A DNA stretch of 12,527 nucleotides, taken from contig CAZVWR010000075.1 of assembly GCA_964630905.1 (NCBI GenBank), forward strand, positions 1 to 12,527, given 5' to 3'. The position numbers were made by a program, and so were the translations under genes. The DNA is from JAGOEX01 sp964630905 (GTDB taxonomy: Bacteria; UBP6; UBA1177). The stretch's first letter is position 1; each line of letters starts with the position of its first letter. Positions 1 to 6,185 of the stretch are shown here, one piece after another. The notes under the pieces are model-generated. The model was given only the letters and a program-made list of their open reading frames with translations. It searched no databases and was not told the DNA's origin.

Positions 1-174
1 CAGAAAATTCATAACAAGGAAGCTCTGCCAAAAAATGCTGAAAATCCTGCTTTTTCAGGAGTTTTTGTTGTTTTCCGGTTTTTAGTGAATGAATTCCAAG
101 TTTAAAGCAAAAACCGACCTGATTTTCACTCAAAAACACTATTTTTTGCTGAAATTGACGGTTTTTATCCGAAA
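1..174. other. Non-coding AT-rich region downstream of the Rhs fragment
   Basis: No convincing gene is visible. The stretch is AT-rich, with runs of T and several short inverted repeats, including CGGTTTTT near 76-83 against AAAAACCG at 109-116. It lies downstream of the minus-strand Rhs locus and may hold its transcription end. Confidence 0.5.
41..66. terminator. Weak bidirectional terminator-like hairpin
   Basis: TCCTG (45-49) and CAGGA (56-60) form a 5-bp stem around a 6-nt loop. A-rich sequence precedes it and GTTTTT follows on the plus strand. Read on the minus strand, the stem is followed by ATTTTCAGCATTTTTT. The stem is short, so this is only a candidate terminator for the Rhs locus. 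Confidence 0.3.
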
Positions 175-185
175 TCATAACCGGT

Positions 186-218
186 TGATATCATTGGCGG
201 ATGGTGTTTTGACATAGG
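186..218 (-). repeat. 33-bp imperfect direct repeat, copy 1
   Basis: Pairs with 460-492: 27 of 33 positions match. Mismatches are at 190, 197, 199, 204, 206 and 217, and five of the six are transitions. This copy encodes the unique tail of the Rhs fragment (YVKTPSANDI). The other copy spans the end of the secreted-protein gene. The two copies bracket the Rhs-homologous part of the fragment. Confidence 0.7.
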
Positions 219-351
219 ACAGGTCTTTGATGACTCTGTATTTCGTGCCATCTTTCAGGATGTAGTCTGGACTGTTGATACCTGTTCCATACACATATTC
301 TTCAAGGATGTTGCCGTCAGCATCAACCTTCGCCATCGGAGCAAGCTGATC

Positions 352-459
352 TTTGTATATGAGCCGTTCTGTGATAAAACCATTAACCATTTTTGCAACC
401 CGTCTGTTCTTTGCGTCGTAAGTATAACCGATAACTGTGCTGTTTGGCAAGATTACCTG
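352..459 (-). repeat. 108-bp perfect direct repeat of Rhs core, copy 1
   Basis: Read base by base, this stretch is identical to 2464-2571 in the larger Rhs gene. It is the part of the fragment nearest the secreted-protein gene. Similarity continues with substitutions down to about 230. The perfect block implies recent duplication or gene conversion and provides homology for recombination that would remove the toxin and its neighbour. Confidence 0.9.
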
Positions 460-492
460 TGATGTCATTGACAGATGCTATTTTGACATAAG
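460..492 (-). repeat. 33-bp imperfect direct repeat, copy 2
   Basis: Partner of 186-218 with 27/33 identity. It covers the last five codons (including the stop) of the secreted-protein gene and the bases up to the point where Rhs homology starts at 459. Translated in the frame of copy 1 it reads YVKIASVNDI, close to YVKTPSANDI there, so both copies probably derive from one coding sequence. Confidence 0.7.
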
Positions 493-1560
493 TTTTATTT
501 CAGAAATACAAGTAACATTTTTCTTGCCCGGAAAAACATCATTTATTGTCAAATGAAGAATTCTAACTTTTTTATCTGTTGTAAAAAAACTTTTCTGAAA
601 ACCCATATTATTATCTACGAGCGTAATTTTCTTCTCAATTACCTCACTATCAACAAGAACTGCTTTCACAGTTAATACTTTTACTCTATTAAAGAGATTA
701 AATTCCTTTTTATTCCTTAAATTCCCATTAATAATTTGTAAAGAACCTATTTCCATAGATTTAGGAGAAAACTCATTGTACAAATCTGAATACAGAGATT
801 TGTTATTTTTTGATTCATCATCAAAGTTAATTTGTAAATGAGCTTGCTTGCCTTCAAAACACCATGCTGTATTTTTTTTTGAATCCATAATGTTCCATGG
901 TCCGTATTTTTCCCCATAGGAAGAAACACTATAAAATATTGCTTCTTTCACCATATTATAACAGTAATTCTCCTCTATTTCTTTCAAGTATGAAATAATT
1001 TCTGAATGTTTTGTATATATCATTTTTATTTCAAGAGTTTTTTGATCAAAGAACGCATTACAATATCCATTTTTAAAAACTTCAAAACCTTTTTTTTCTT
1101 TAATGTTGTTCCAGTTATTTATAAATACATTAGGATGCAAAATAAAAGTGTTAACTAAAATTTCTGACAAGTTTCCTGCATATTCGCCATCAGAGCTATT
1201 CGCTATATCTATTATCTTCTCAATTACCTCATTTGAATAGTTGGTGTCCAACTTCTTCAATAAAAGTGGTATTACAATTTCTCCTAGTGTTGTCTTTAGT
1301 GTCGGGATATATTTCCACAAATATAGCAGTTCGTTATTGTTTAGTGTTAGTTGATGTAAAAAGACTTTGATGTCCTTGTTTTTTTTATATTCAACAATAC
1401 TACAGGCAAATTTAACAATCGGAATATTCTTTCTGTCACTACATTCTTTCAAATCTTTTCCTTCAACAATATTTCCAACTAGCATGTTAATTTCATTCCT
1501 GTTTTCTGCTGTCATAAAATTAAAAGAAAACAAAATTAACAATATTAATAAATTTCTCAT
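478..1560 (-). CDS. Secreted protein with C-terminal glycan-binding-like domain; candidate immunity protein
   Basis: 360 residues. Residues 1-18 form a clear Sec signal peptide (MRNLLILLILFSFNFMTA), with probable cleavage after Ala18, so it should act in the periplasm or outer envelope. Residues 20-200 are mostly predicted helical and unrecognised. Residues about 205-357 resemble the NADase-type glycan-binding (discoidin-like) domain: NTAWCFEG at 230-237, IINGN at 276-280, NR at 291-292, and a final DVFPGK...ISEIKL segment at 341-357. Six cysteines (40, 53, 167, 200, 234, 351) would suit disulfides. The ATG is 3 nt after the Rhs stop. Its GGAG ribosome site lies in the last codons of Rhs, so translation is probably coupled. 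The DNA is strikingly AT-rich (16 G/C of 60 at 1381-1440). Position right behind a toxin tip suggests immunity; that is inference, and an unrelated secreted protein remains possible. Confidence 0.75.
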   Translation of the reverse strand: MRNLLILLILFSFNFMTAENRNEINMLVGNIVEGKDLKECSDRKNIPIVKFACSIVEYKKNKDIKVFLHQLTLNNNELLYLWKYIPTLKTTLGEIVIPLLLKKLDTNYSNEVIEKIIDIANSSDGEYAGNLSEILVNTFILHPNVFINNWNNIKEKKGFEVFKNGYCNAFFDQKTLEIKMIYTKHSEIISYLKEIEENYCYNMVKEAIFYSVSSYGEKYGPWNIMDSKKNTAWCFEGKQAHLQINFDDESKNNKSLYSDLYNEFSPKSMEIGSLQIINGNLRNKKEFNLFNRVKVLTVKAVLVDSEVIEKKITLVDNNMGFQKSFFTTDKKVRILHLTINDVFPGKKNVTCISEIKLMSK

Positions 1561-1563
1561 TTT

Positions 1564-3342
1564 TTACTCCACTACAAACATATGAGTTAATGGATCTGCT
1601 GGCATAAAAGATGGCATTACGCTTTGCTGATTATTCTTAACCATATCAGCACCATAATAATCAGTATCATAACGATAACCGAAATGTGTGTCATGAATTA
1701 TTTTCATTCCATCGGTTGCGACACGAACACATCCCTCGGTTGGAGTTAGATATCCTCTTTTATTTTCTCTCCCTGCATGAACTCCGACACCGGACCATCC
1801 CTCGCCAACATCAAAAACAAAATTCCCATAATGGCCAAATTGACTATCGGGACCAATATTGTCTAAATGAGGGCTAAAATGAGAAAACATTATTTTTCTG
1901 TCCCCACTCCACGCCGTATTTCCATGTTTTGCCAAGCTGCTTCTTATTATGATATTCGATGCTTTCCATTCACCTATAAATTTATTATCACTACTGAATA
2001 ATTCAATTGTATTTTTAGATCGTGAAAAATACAACCATGCCAACCCTGTCGGATCAATTTTGTTAATTGGGTCATTACTGACATAAGCGTAATGATTGAG
2101 TCCTCCGTCAAACATTATAGGATCTTTTTTTATCCATCTTCCTGTTTCAGGGTCATACCATCTGGCTCCGAAGTGAATTAGTCCTGTGTCACGATCCTGC
2201 AAACCGCCTGCGAATCCGAAGATGGTATTGAAGGTTCCTGTTTCATCAGTGATTTCACCGAATTCGCTATAGCGAATCTCCTTCACTACTTCACCAGTTG
2301 ATGCGTTGACTACCATTCTTGTTGAGCCGAGGTGATCTTTTATGACTCGATAATTGACTCCGTCCTTTCTGATGTAGTCTGGGCTGTTGATACCTGTTCC
2401 ATACACATATTCTTCAAGGATGTTGCCGTCTGCATCCAGTTTTGCCACTGGAGCTAACTGATTTTTGTATATGAGCCGTTCTGTGATAAAACCATTAACC
2501 ATTTTTGCAACCCGTCTGTTCTTTGCGTCGTAAGTATAACCGATAACTGTGCTGTTTGGCAAGATTACCTGAACAAGATTTCCCATCGGGTCGTGATCAT
2601 AGACAGTGACACCTTCGGGGTTACCTTTTGTCTTCAGTTCCCCGTTAAGTGTGTAGGTGTAGATGTTTGTGCCGTATTTCGTCAACTGATCCTGGGCGTT
2701 GTAATGAAGCTCTATGCACCCTGTTTGAGGTGTGCAGCGGTGTGTACGGTTTCCGTTAGTGTCATAATAATAGGTGGTCTTTATCTCACCGTCATTCTTA
2801 ACACGCATCAGACGGCCGAAAGAATCGTATTCGTAAACGGTTGCCTTTGTTATTCCGTTGTCATTCTCAATTATTCCCGTTATCCTGTCCTCTTCATCCC
2901 TTGAAAAATAAGTGAAAGTCAGTTTGTCAGCTCCGTTTTGTGCATAGACCGTTTCATAAGGAAGTCCCTTGTAATCGTAATAGTAGTTTACAGCACTTTC
3001 CCCCAGCGTGACTTGAGCAAGTTTCCCCGATTCCGGCGAAAGATCGGTGAGATCGGTCACATAGTATTCAAAGCCCAGTAAACCGGCTGATGAAAGTCTC
3101 TGATATTCATCATAACCGTAAACTACCGGAGTTTCATTTCCCACCGTGATCTGTTCAGGTCTTCTGTAAGAATCGTAATCCCATTTTATAACTCCGTTCA
3201 CAGTGCCGTCCCAAGTCTCGGTCTTTTTCAGTCCGTCTTCATACCATGTGTAGGTCAGCGTCTCATCACCGAATGTCATGCTCTTGAGATCTTTTGTTCC
3301 TGTCTCATAGTACCCATAGGGGTCAGGTCGCCATAAGTACAT
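1564..3342 (-). CDS. N-terminally truncated Rhs protein with L,D-transpeptidase-like C-terminal toxin domain
   Basis: 592 residues. Residues 1-391 carry YD-type repeats (GYDEY, YYDYKG, YEYDSFGR, YYYDTNGN, GYTYDAKNRR). The Rhs core terminus follows: FGARWYDPETGRW at 391-403, GGLNHYAYVSNDP, then DPTGL at 430-434, where Rhs proteins normally release their tip. Residues 435-592 are a distinct tip with GVGVHAG and TPTEGCVRV. His522 and Cys538 are 15 residues apart, as in the YkuD/L,D-transpeptidase motif H-x(14-17)-[ST]-x-G-C. That predicts a cysteine transpeptidase or carboxypeptidase acting on peptidoglycan, comparable to Tlde1-type effectors. Full Rhs proteins usually exceed 1,000 residues. Here an in-frame TGA lies three codons upstream of the ATG, and no delivery or signal region is present. 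The ATG follows AACGGAG with good spacing. It may be a silent tip donor or a remnant, or it may be expressed through coupling. Confidence 0.85.
   Translation of the reverse strand: MYLWRPDPYGYYETGTKDLKSMTFGDETLTYTWYEDGLKKTETWDGTVNGVIKWDYDSYRRPEQITVGNETPVVYGYDEYQRLSSAGLLGFEYYVTDLTDLSPESGKLAQVTLGESAVNYYYDYKGLPYETVYAQNGADKLTFTYFSRDEEDRITGIIENDNGITKATVYEYDSFGRLMRVKNDGEIKTTYYYDTNGNRTHRCTPQTGCIELHYNAQDQLTKYGTNIYTYTLNGELKTKGNPEGVTVYDHDPMGNLVQVILPNSTVIGYTYDAKNRRVAKMVNGFITERLIYKNQLAPVAKLDADGNILEEYVYGTGINSPDYIRKDGVNYRVIKDHLGSTRMVVNASTGEVVKEIRYSEFGEITDETGTFNTIFGFAGGLQDRDTGLIHFGARWYDPETGRWIKKDPIMFDGGLNHYAYVSNDPINKIDPTGLAWLYFSRSKNTIELFSSDNKFIGEWKASNIIIRSSLAKHGNTAWSGDRKIMFSHFSPHLDNIGPDSQFGHYGNFVFDVGEGWSGVGVHAGRENKRGYLTPTEGCVRVATDGMKIIHDTHFGYRYDTDYYGADMVKNNQQSVMPSFMPADPLTHMFVVE
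2464..2571 (-). repeat. 108-bp perfect direct repeat of Rhs core, copy 2
   Basis: Identical to 352-459. It lies inside the Rhs core, upstream of the DPxGL boundary and the toxin tip. Recombination between the two copies would delete the end of the core, the toxin domain and the secreted-protein gene. Confidence 0.9.
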
Positions 3343-3348
3343 ATGTTT

Positions 3349-3420
3349 TCACTCCGTTGCAATGATTTTCTCCGTCTTTTCAACAAGTTTCGCAAGTTTT
3401 TTTGATTCTTTCATTTCCAT
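3349..3420 (-). CDS. Possible tiny lysine/glutamate-rich peptide leading into Rhs
   Basis: A 23-codon frame (MEMKESKK...KIIATE) lies in the gap between the symporter stop and the Rhs start. A GGGGA motif precedes it and suits the second ATG (3412-3414). The stop is 6 nt before the Rhs ATG, and the last codons of the peptide supply the GGAG for Rhs, so it could couple Rhs translation. It may equally be chance or the remnant of a lost upstream Rhs end. No family is recognised. Confidence 0.25.
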   Translation of the reverse strand: MEMKESKKLAKLVEKTEKIIATE

Positions 3421-3437
3421 TCCCCGAATAACTTTTT

Positions 3438-4658
3438 TTATTTTTTCATAATACTGTCAACAATAACAGCACAACTTGCATCCCCTGTAATGTTCACTGC
3501 GGTTCTCATCATGTCAAAAAGCCGGTCAACTCCGAAAAGGAGCGGCAGTCCCACAACCGGAATGTCTGCCGAAAGAAGGACTGCGACAACAAGAAGTGTA
3601 GGTCCCGGAACCCCTGCCTGACCGATCGAGCCGAGGGTGGCGGTGATTATGATCGCAACATATTGAGCCATACCGAGTTCAATGCCGAATATCTGAGCGA
3701 AAAAAAGTGCAGATAACGCATAATATATCGCATTTCCATCCATATTGATCGTGGCACCAAGAGGCAGGACAAACGAAGAGGTCTCTTTTGAAACATTCAT
3801 CTCTTTTTCGCAGACTTCCATTGTGACAGGAAGAGTTGCCATGGAGCTTGATGTTGAAAGTGCAACCATTTGGGCTTTTGATATTTTCTTAATAAATTCA
3901 AGCGGTTTCATCTTTGAGAAAAGTTTGATCATCACCGGGTAAACTCCGAAAGTCTGTATCAGAAGAACTCCTGTATATACAAAAAGGAGTTTGAGCACAA
4001 GTGCCAGAATGTCCCATCCAAATGTGCCGACTGCATCAGCCATCAGTGCAAAAACACCGATGGGAGCCGTCACCATCACTTTGAGGATCATCCAGATAAG
4101 AACATCATTCACCGTTGAAACAAAATTTATGACCGGCTCCTTTTTCTTATTCTCCATAAAACTCAGTCCGAAACCGAAAAACAGAGCAAAAAAGAGCACT
4201 TGCAGAATGTTTCCTTCCATCAGTGATGCAAACGGGTTTGCCGGAACAAAGCCCGAAACCGTTTCCCAGAAACCCGGAGTCGCCCCTTTATCTGCATATT
4301 CACCGCTGAACATGTTCTGAATTGTTGAAACTTCAAGACCGGCTCCCGGTTCGAAAATGTTTCCTGCCAGAAGTCCAAGAATTACAGCGATCGCCGTTGT
4401 AAAAAGATAATATGCAAAAGTTGTAATTCCCGCTTTTCCCGCACTTTTTGCATCTCCCATGCTTGAAGCACCGAGAATTATTGAAAAAGCGACAAGCGGA
4501 ACGACAAGCATTTTTATCAGCTTAATGAAAAGCTCTCCAAGCGGACGCAGTGCTTCGGCATCATTCCCGAGCATTGCTCCTGCCGCGATGCCTGCAAACA
4601 TTGCGATCATTATCCATGTGCCTAGATTAAGTTTAGTGAAGATTTTCTTTAAATTCAT
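3438..4658 (-). CDS. Dicarboxylate/amino acid:cation symporter (DAACS family)
   Basis: 406 residues, the usual length for bacterial GltP/GltPh-type Na+- or H+-coupled transporters of glutamate and aspartate in the inner membrane. Signature elements are in order: many hydrophobic segments, the HP1 serine motif SSSMATLP (270-277), the TM7 motif NMDGN (305-309), the HP2 loop GQAGVPGPT (346-354), and TM8 VDRLFDMMRTAVNITGD (377-393). Asp378, Asp382, Arg385 and Asn389 match GltPh Asp390, Asp394, Arg397 and Asn401. The retained arginine points to an acidic substrate. The TM7 motif ends in Asn where NMDGT is usual, a position at the cation/substrate site. The ATG is preceded by CCGGAG. A promoter-like sequence in the upstream gap and the change of function suggest a transcription unit separate from the ABC operon. 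Confidence 0.93.
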   Translation of the reverse strand: MNLKKIFTKLNLGTWIMIAMFAGIAAGAMLGNDAEALRPLGELFIKLIKMLVVPLVAFSIILGASSMGDAKSAGKAGITTFAYYLFTTAIAVILGLLAGNIFEPGAGLEVSTIQNMFSGEYADKGATPGFWETVSGFVPANPFASLMEGNILQVLFFALFFGFGLSFMENKKKEPVINFVSTVNDVLIWMILKVMVTAPIGVFALMADAVGTFGWDILALVLKLLFVYTGVLLIQTFGVYPVMIKLFSKMKPLEFIKKISKAQMVALSTSSSMATLPVTMEVCEKEMNVSKETSSFVLPLGATINMDGNAIYYALSALFFAQIFGIELGMAQYVAIIITATLGSIGQAGVPGPTLLVVAVLLSADIPVVGLPLLFGVDRLFDMMRTAVNITGDASCAVIVDSIMKK

Positions 4659-4707
4659 AGCATCATCTCCGGATCTGTTTTAGAATTCCTTATCAACTAT
4701 CCCTTTG

Positions 4708-4735
4708 ATTGTATTGTGAAAATTTATTATTTCAA
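4708..4735 (-). promoter_or_regulatory. Sigma70-like promoter for the symporter
   Basis: On the minus strand, TTGAAA (4730-4735) and TACAAT (4708-4713) are 16 bp apart, each with five of six consensus bases. They lie about 50 bp upstream of the symporter ATG. Placement in the 109-bp gap after the ABC permease gene supports independent transcription. Confidence 0.5.
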
Positions 4736-4767
4736 GGTTAAGGTTCATTTCAGCTTTTTATAGAAAC

Positions 4768-5556
4768 TCACCCTTTCCGAAAGATCGATCTGTTTAGGAA
4801 TCCGGTTGGGAGTATCCCTTTTTTTAGTGAGAACATCAAAGCGAGCATTGTTGATATTTCGGTGGCGGCAAATATGGCAAGTATTATTGCGATCTGATAT
4901 TTCACGGCGACCATGGGGTTGCTTCCGCCGAGTATCTGTCCGGTCATCATTCCGGGAAGTGAGACAAGTCCGATCGCGGCATAGTTCGCTAATGATGGTG
5001 CAAGTCCGGCTTTATATGCATTCCTGAAAAAAGGGATGACCGCTTCCTTATAAGTCGCACCCATGAAAAGATAGCTCAGATATGTGTCATACTCTCTCTG
5101 GATCGAAGTGTAGAACCTTTCGAGCGTCACAACTGTACGAGTCATGCTGTTTCCAAGAAGCATTCCGGCAATTGGGATTATATACCTCGCATCAAGAACA
5201 TTATCAGGCGAAAAGACCGCAATCATATAATAAACAAGTACTGCTGTTATCGAGATCATATAGGCAGGAAGAGTATAAATGAAAAGCTTCATCGTAAATC
5301 CGCTGCTTCTTAAAACTGTATAATCAGCGGCTATCATCATGACAAAAATATATGCGGCATTCAGAAAAGGATTGTTGATATCAAAAAGAACCTGAAGATA
5401 AAGCCCGACAAGAAGAAGCTGAACAGTCATTCTTACAAAAGTTAGTATTACCTCTTTTCTCAATTTGATTTTGAGATTTGTAAGAATTATCAGCGATACG
5501 ACAACAGCGGCAAACGCAAATATCATTCCGTAAATTGAAATATCAGCCGTATTCAT
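4768..5556 (-). CDS. fetB: ABC transporter permease, FetB/YbbM (UPF0014) family
   Basis: 262 residues with about seven hydrophobic segments, close in length to E. coli FetB (about 259). Family hallmarks are visible: IIPIAGMLLGNSMT (126-139), the cytoplasmic loop around YLFMGATYKEA (162-172), and SLPGMMTGQILGG (199-211) followed by KYQIAI. In E. coli FetAB exports iron and aids resistance to peroxide; the plant relatives STAR2/ALS3 serve aluminium tolerance. Substrate here is unproven. The start overlaps the ATPase stop by four bases (ATGA), with AAAGGTGG as ribosome site. The operon also encodes a lipid-active fusion enzyme, so a lipid-linked substrate is conceivable but speculative. Confidence 0.88.
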   Translation of the reverse strand: MNTADISIYGMIFAFAAVVVSLIILTNLKIKLRKEVILTFVRMTVQLLLVGLYLQVLFDINNPFLNAAYIFVMMIAADYTVLRSSGFTMKLFIYTLPAYMISITAVLVYYMIAVFSPDNVLDARYIIPIAGMLLGNSMTRTVVTLERFYTSIQREYDTYLSYLFMGATYKEAVIPFFRNAYKAGLAPSLANYAAIGLVSLPGMMTGQILGGSNPMVAVKYQIAIILAIFAATEISTMLALMFSLKKGILPTGFLNRSIFRKG

Positions 5557-6185
5557 TTTCCACCTTTGCCAAGGTCAACTACACTGGTTGCACAGTTTAT
5601 CCACTCTTCATCGTGGCTTACAGATAACACACTGACATCTTTCATATTTTTGAAAATATCAATTATAAGCTTTTTATTTATTCCATCCAGATTGCTGGTG
5701 ATCTCATCAAGAAGATATATCTCTCTTTTAAGAAGAAGTCCTCTTACAATTGCAAGCCTCTGCTGCTGACCGCCCGAAACTTCGCTCATTGCCTTATTCA
5801 TCAGTTCAAAATCAAGTCCAGCACTTGCAAACTTCTCTTTTAAAGTCGTTTCATCAGGAACAATGTCTCGGTTTGCCTTGAAAGAAAAAGGGAGCATAAT
5901 AAAATCCCTTACATTTTCATCAGGATCGAAAACAACCTTCTGAGGCACATAGCAGATCTTTTTTCTCATCTCCACAACTGTTGAGCAGTCAAAACTAAGA
6001 CCGCCGACAACGACCGTGCCGCTTACAGGCACAACAACTCCCGTAACAGTTTTAAGAATTGATGTCTTGCCGCACCCGCTCGGACCGGTAAGAACTGCGT
6101 GAGCCCCTTTTGGAATTTCAAGCGAAAAGTCTTTTACTACCTGAACTCCTTTAAAACTGATGGTGATATTTTCAAATCTTATCAT
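5553..6185 (-). CDS. fetA: ABC transporter ATP-binding protein, FetA/YbbL-like
   Basis: 210 residues: a single compact nucleotide-binding domain that would energise the permease encoded directly downstream. Motifs are complete: Walker A GPSGCGKTS (34-42), Q-loop YVPQ (Gln82), signature VSGGQQQR (136-143), Walker B IYLLDE (156-161), D-loop SNLD (164-167) and H-loop His190 in SVSHDE. It overlaps the upstream ligase/acyltransferase gene and the downstream permease gene by four bases each (ATGA). It has no strong ribosome site of its own, which suggests translational coupling. Assignment to FetA rests mainly on the FetB-type partner, because short ABC ATPases are alike. Confidence 0.87.
   Translation of the reverse strand: MIRFENITISFKGVQVVKDFSLEIPKGAHAVLTGPSGCGKTSILKTVTGVVVPVSGTVVVGGLSFDCSTVVEMRKKICYVPQKVVFDPDENVRDFIMLPFSFKANRDIVPDETTLKEKFASAGLDFELMNKAMSEVSGGQQQRLAIVRGLLLKREIYLLDEITSNLDGINKKLIIDIFKNMKDVSVLSVSHDEEWINCATSVVDLGKGGK

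Larger units (their letters stand above)
175..468 (-). pseudogene. Displaced Rhs core fragment (orphan, no toxin tip)
   Basis: This 97-codon frame repeats residues 258-336 of the Rhs protein encoded at 1564-3342 (from QVILPNS to YRVIKD). It then diverges into about 15 unrelated residues (LSYVKTPSANDINRL) and stops. It has no DPxGL boundary and no C-terminal toxin domain, so it is unlikely to work alone. The homology begins abruptly at position 459. Its ATG (466-468) lies inside a 33-bp repeat shared with the 3' end of the neighbouring secreted-protein gene. The pattern fits a displaced or partly duplicated Rhs module, as is common downstream of Rhs toxin/immunity pairs. Positions 352-459 are identical to 2464-2571, while the rest has scattered substitutions. 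Whether it is translated is unknown. Confidence 0.8.

Noticed and set aside
1..174. Possible CRISPR, integron attC or tRNA signal in the AT-rich end
   Set aside because: Only short, irregular inverted repeats are present; no regular spacing, no cloverleaf and no attC-like core sites.
3421..3446. T/A run after the symporter stop as a terminator
   Set aside because: No GC-rich stem precedes the A/T run on the minus strand.
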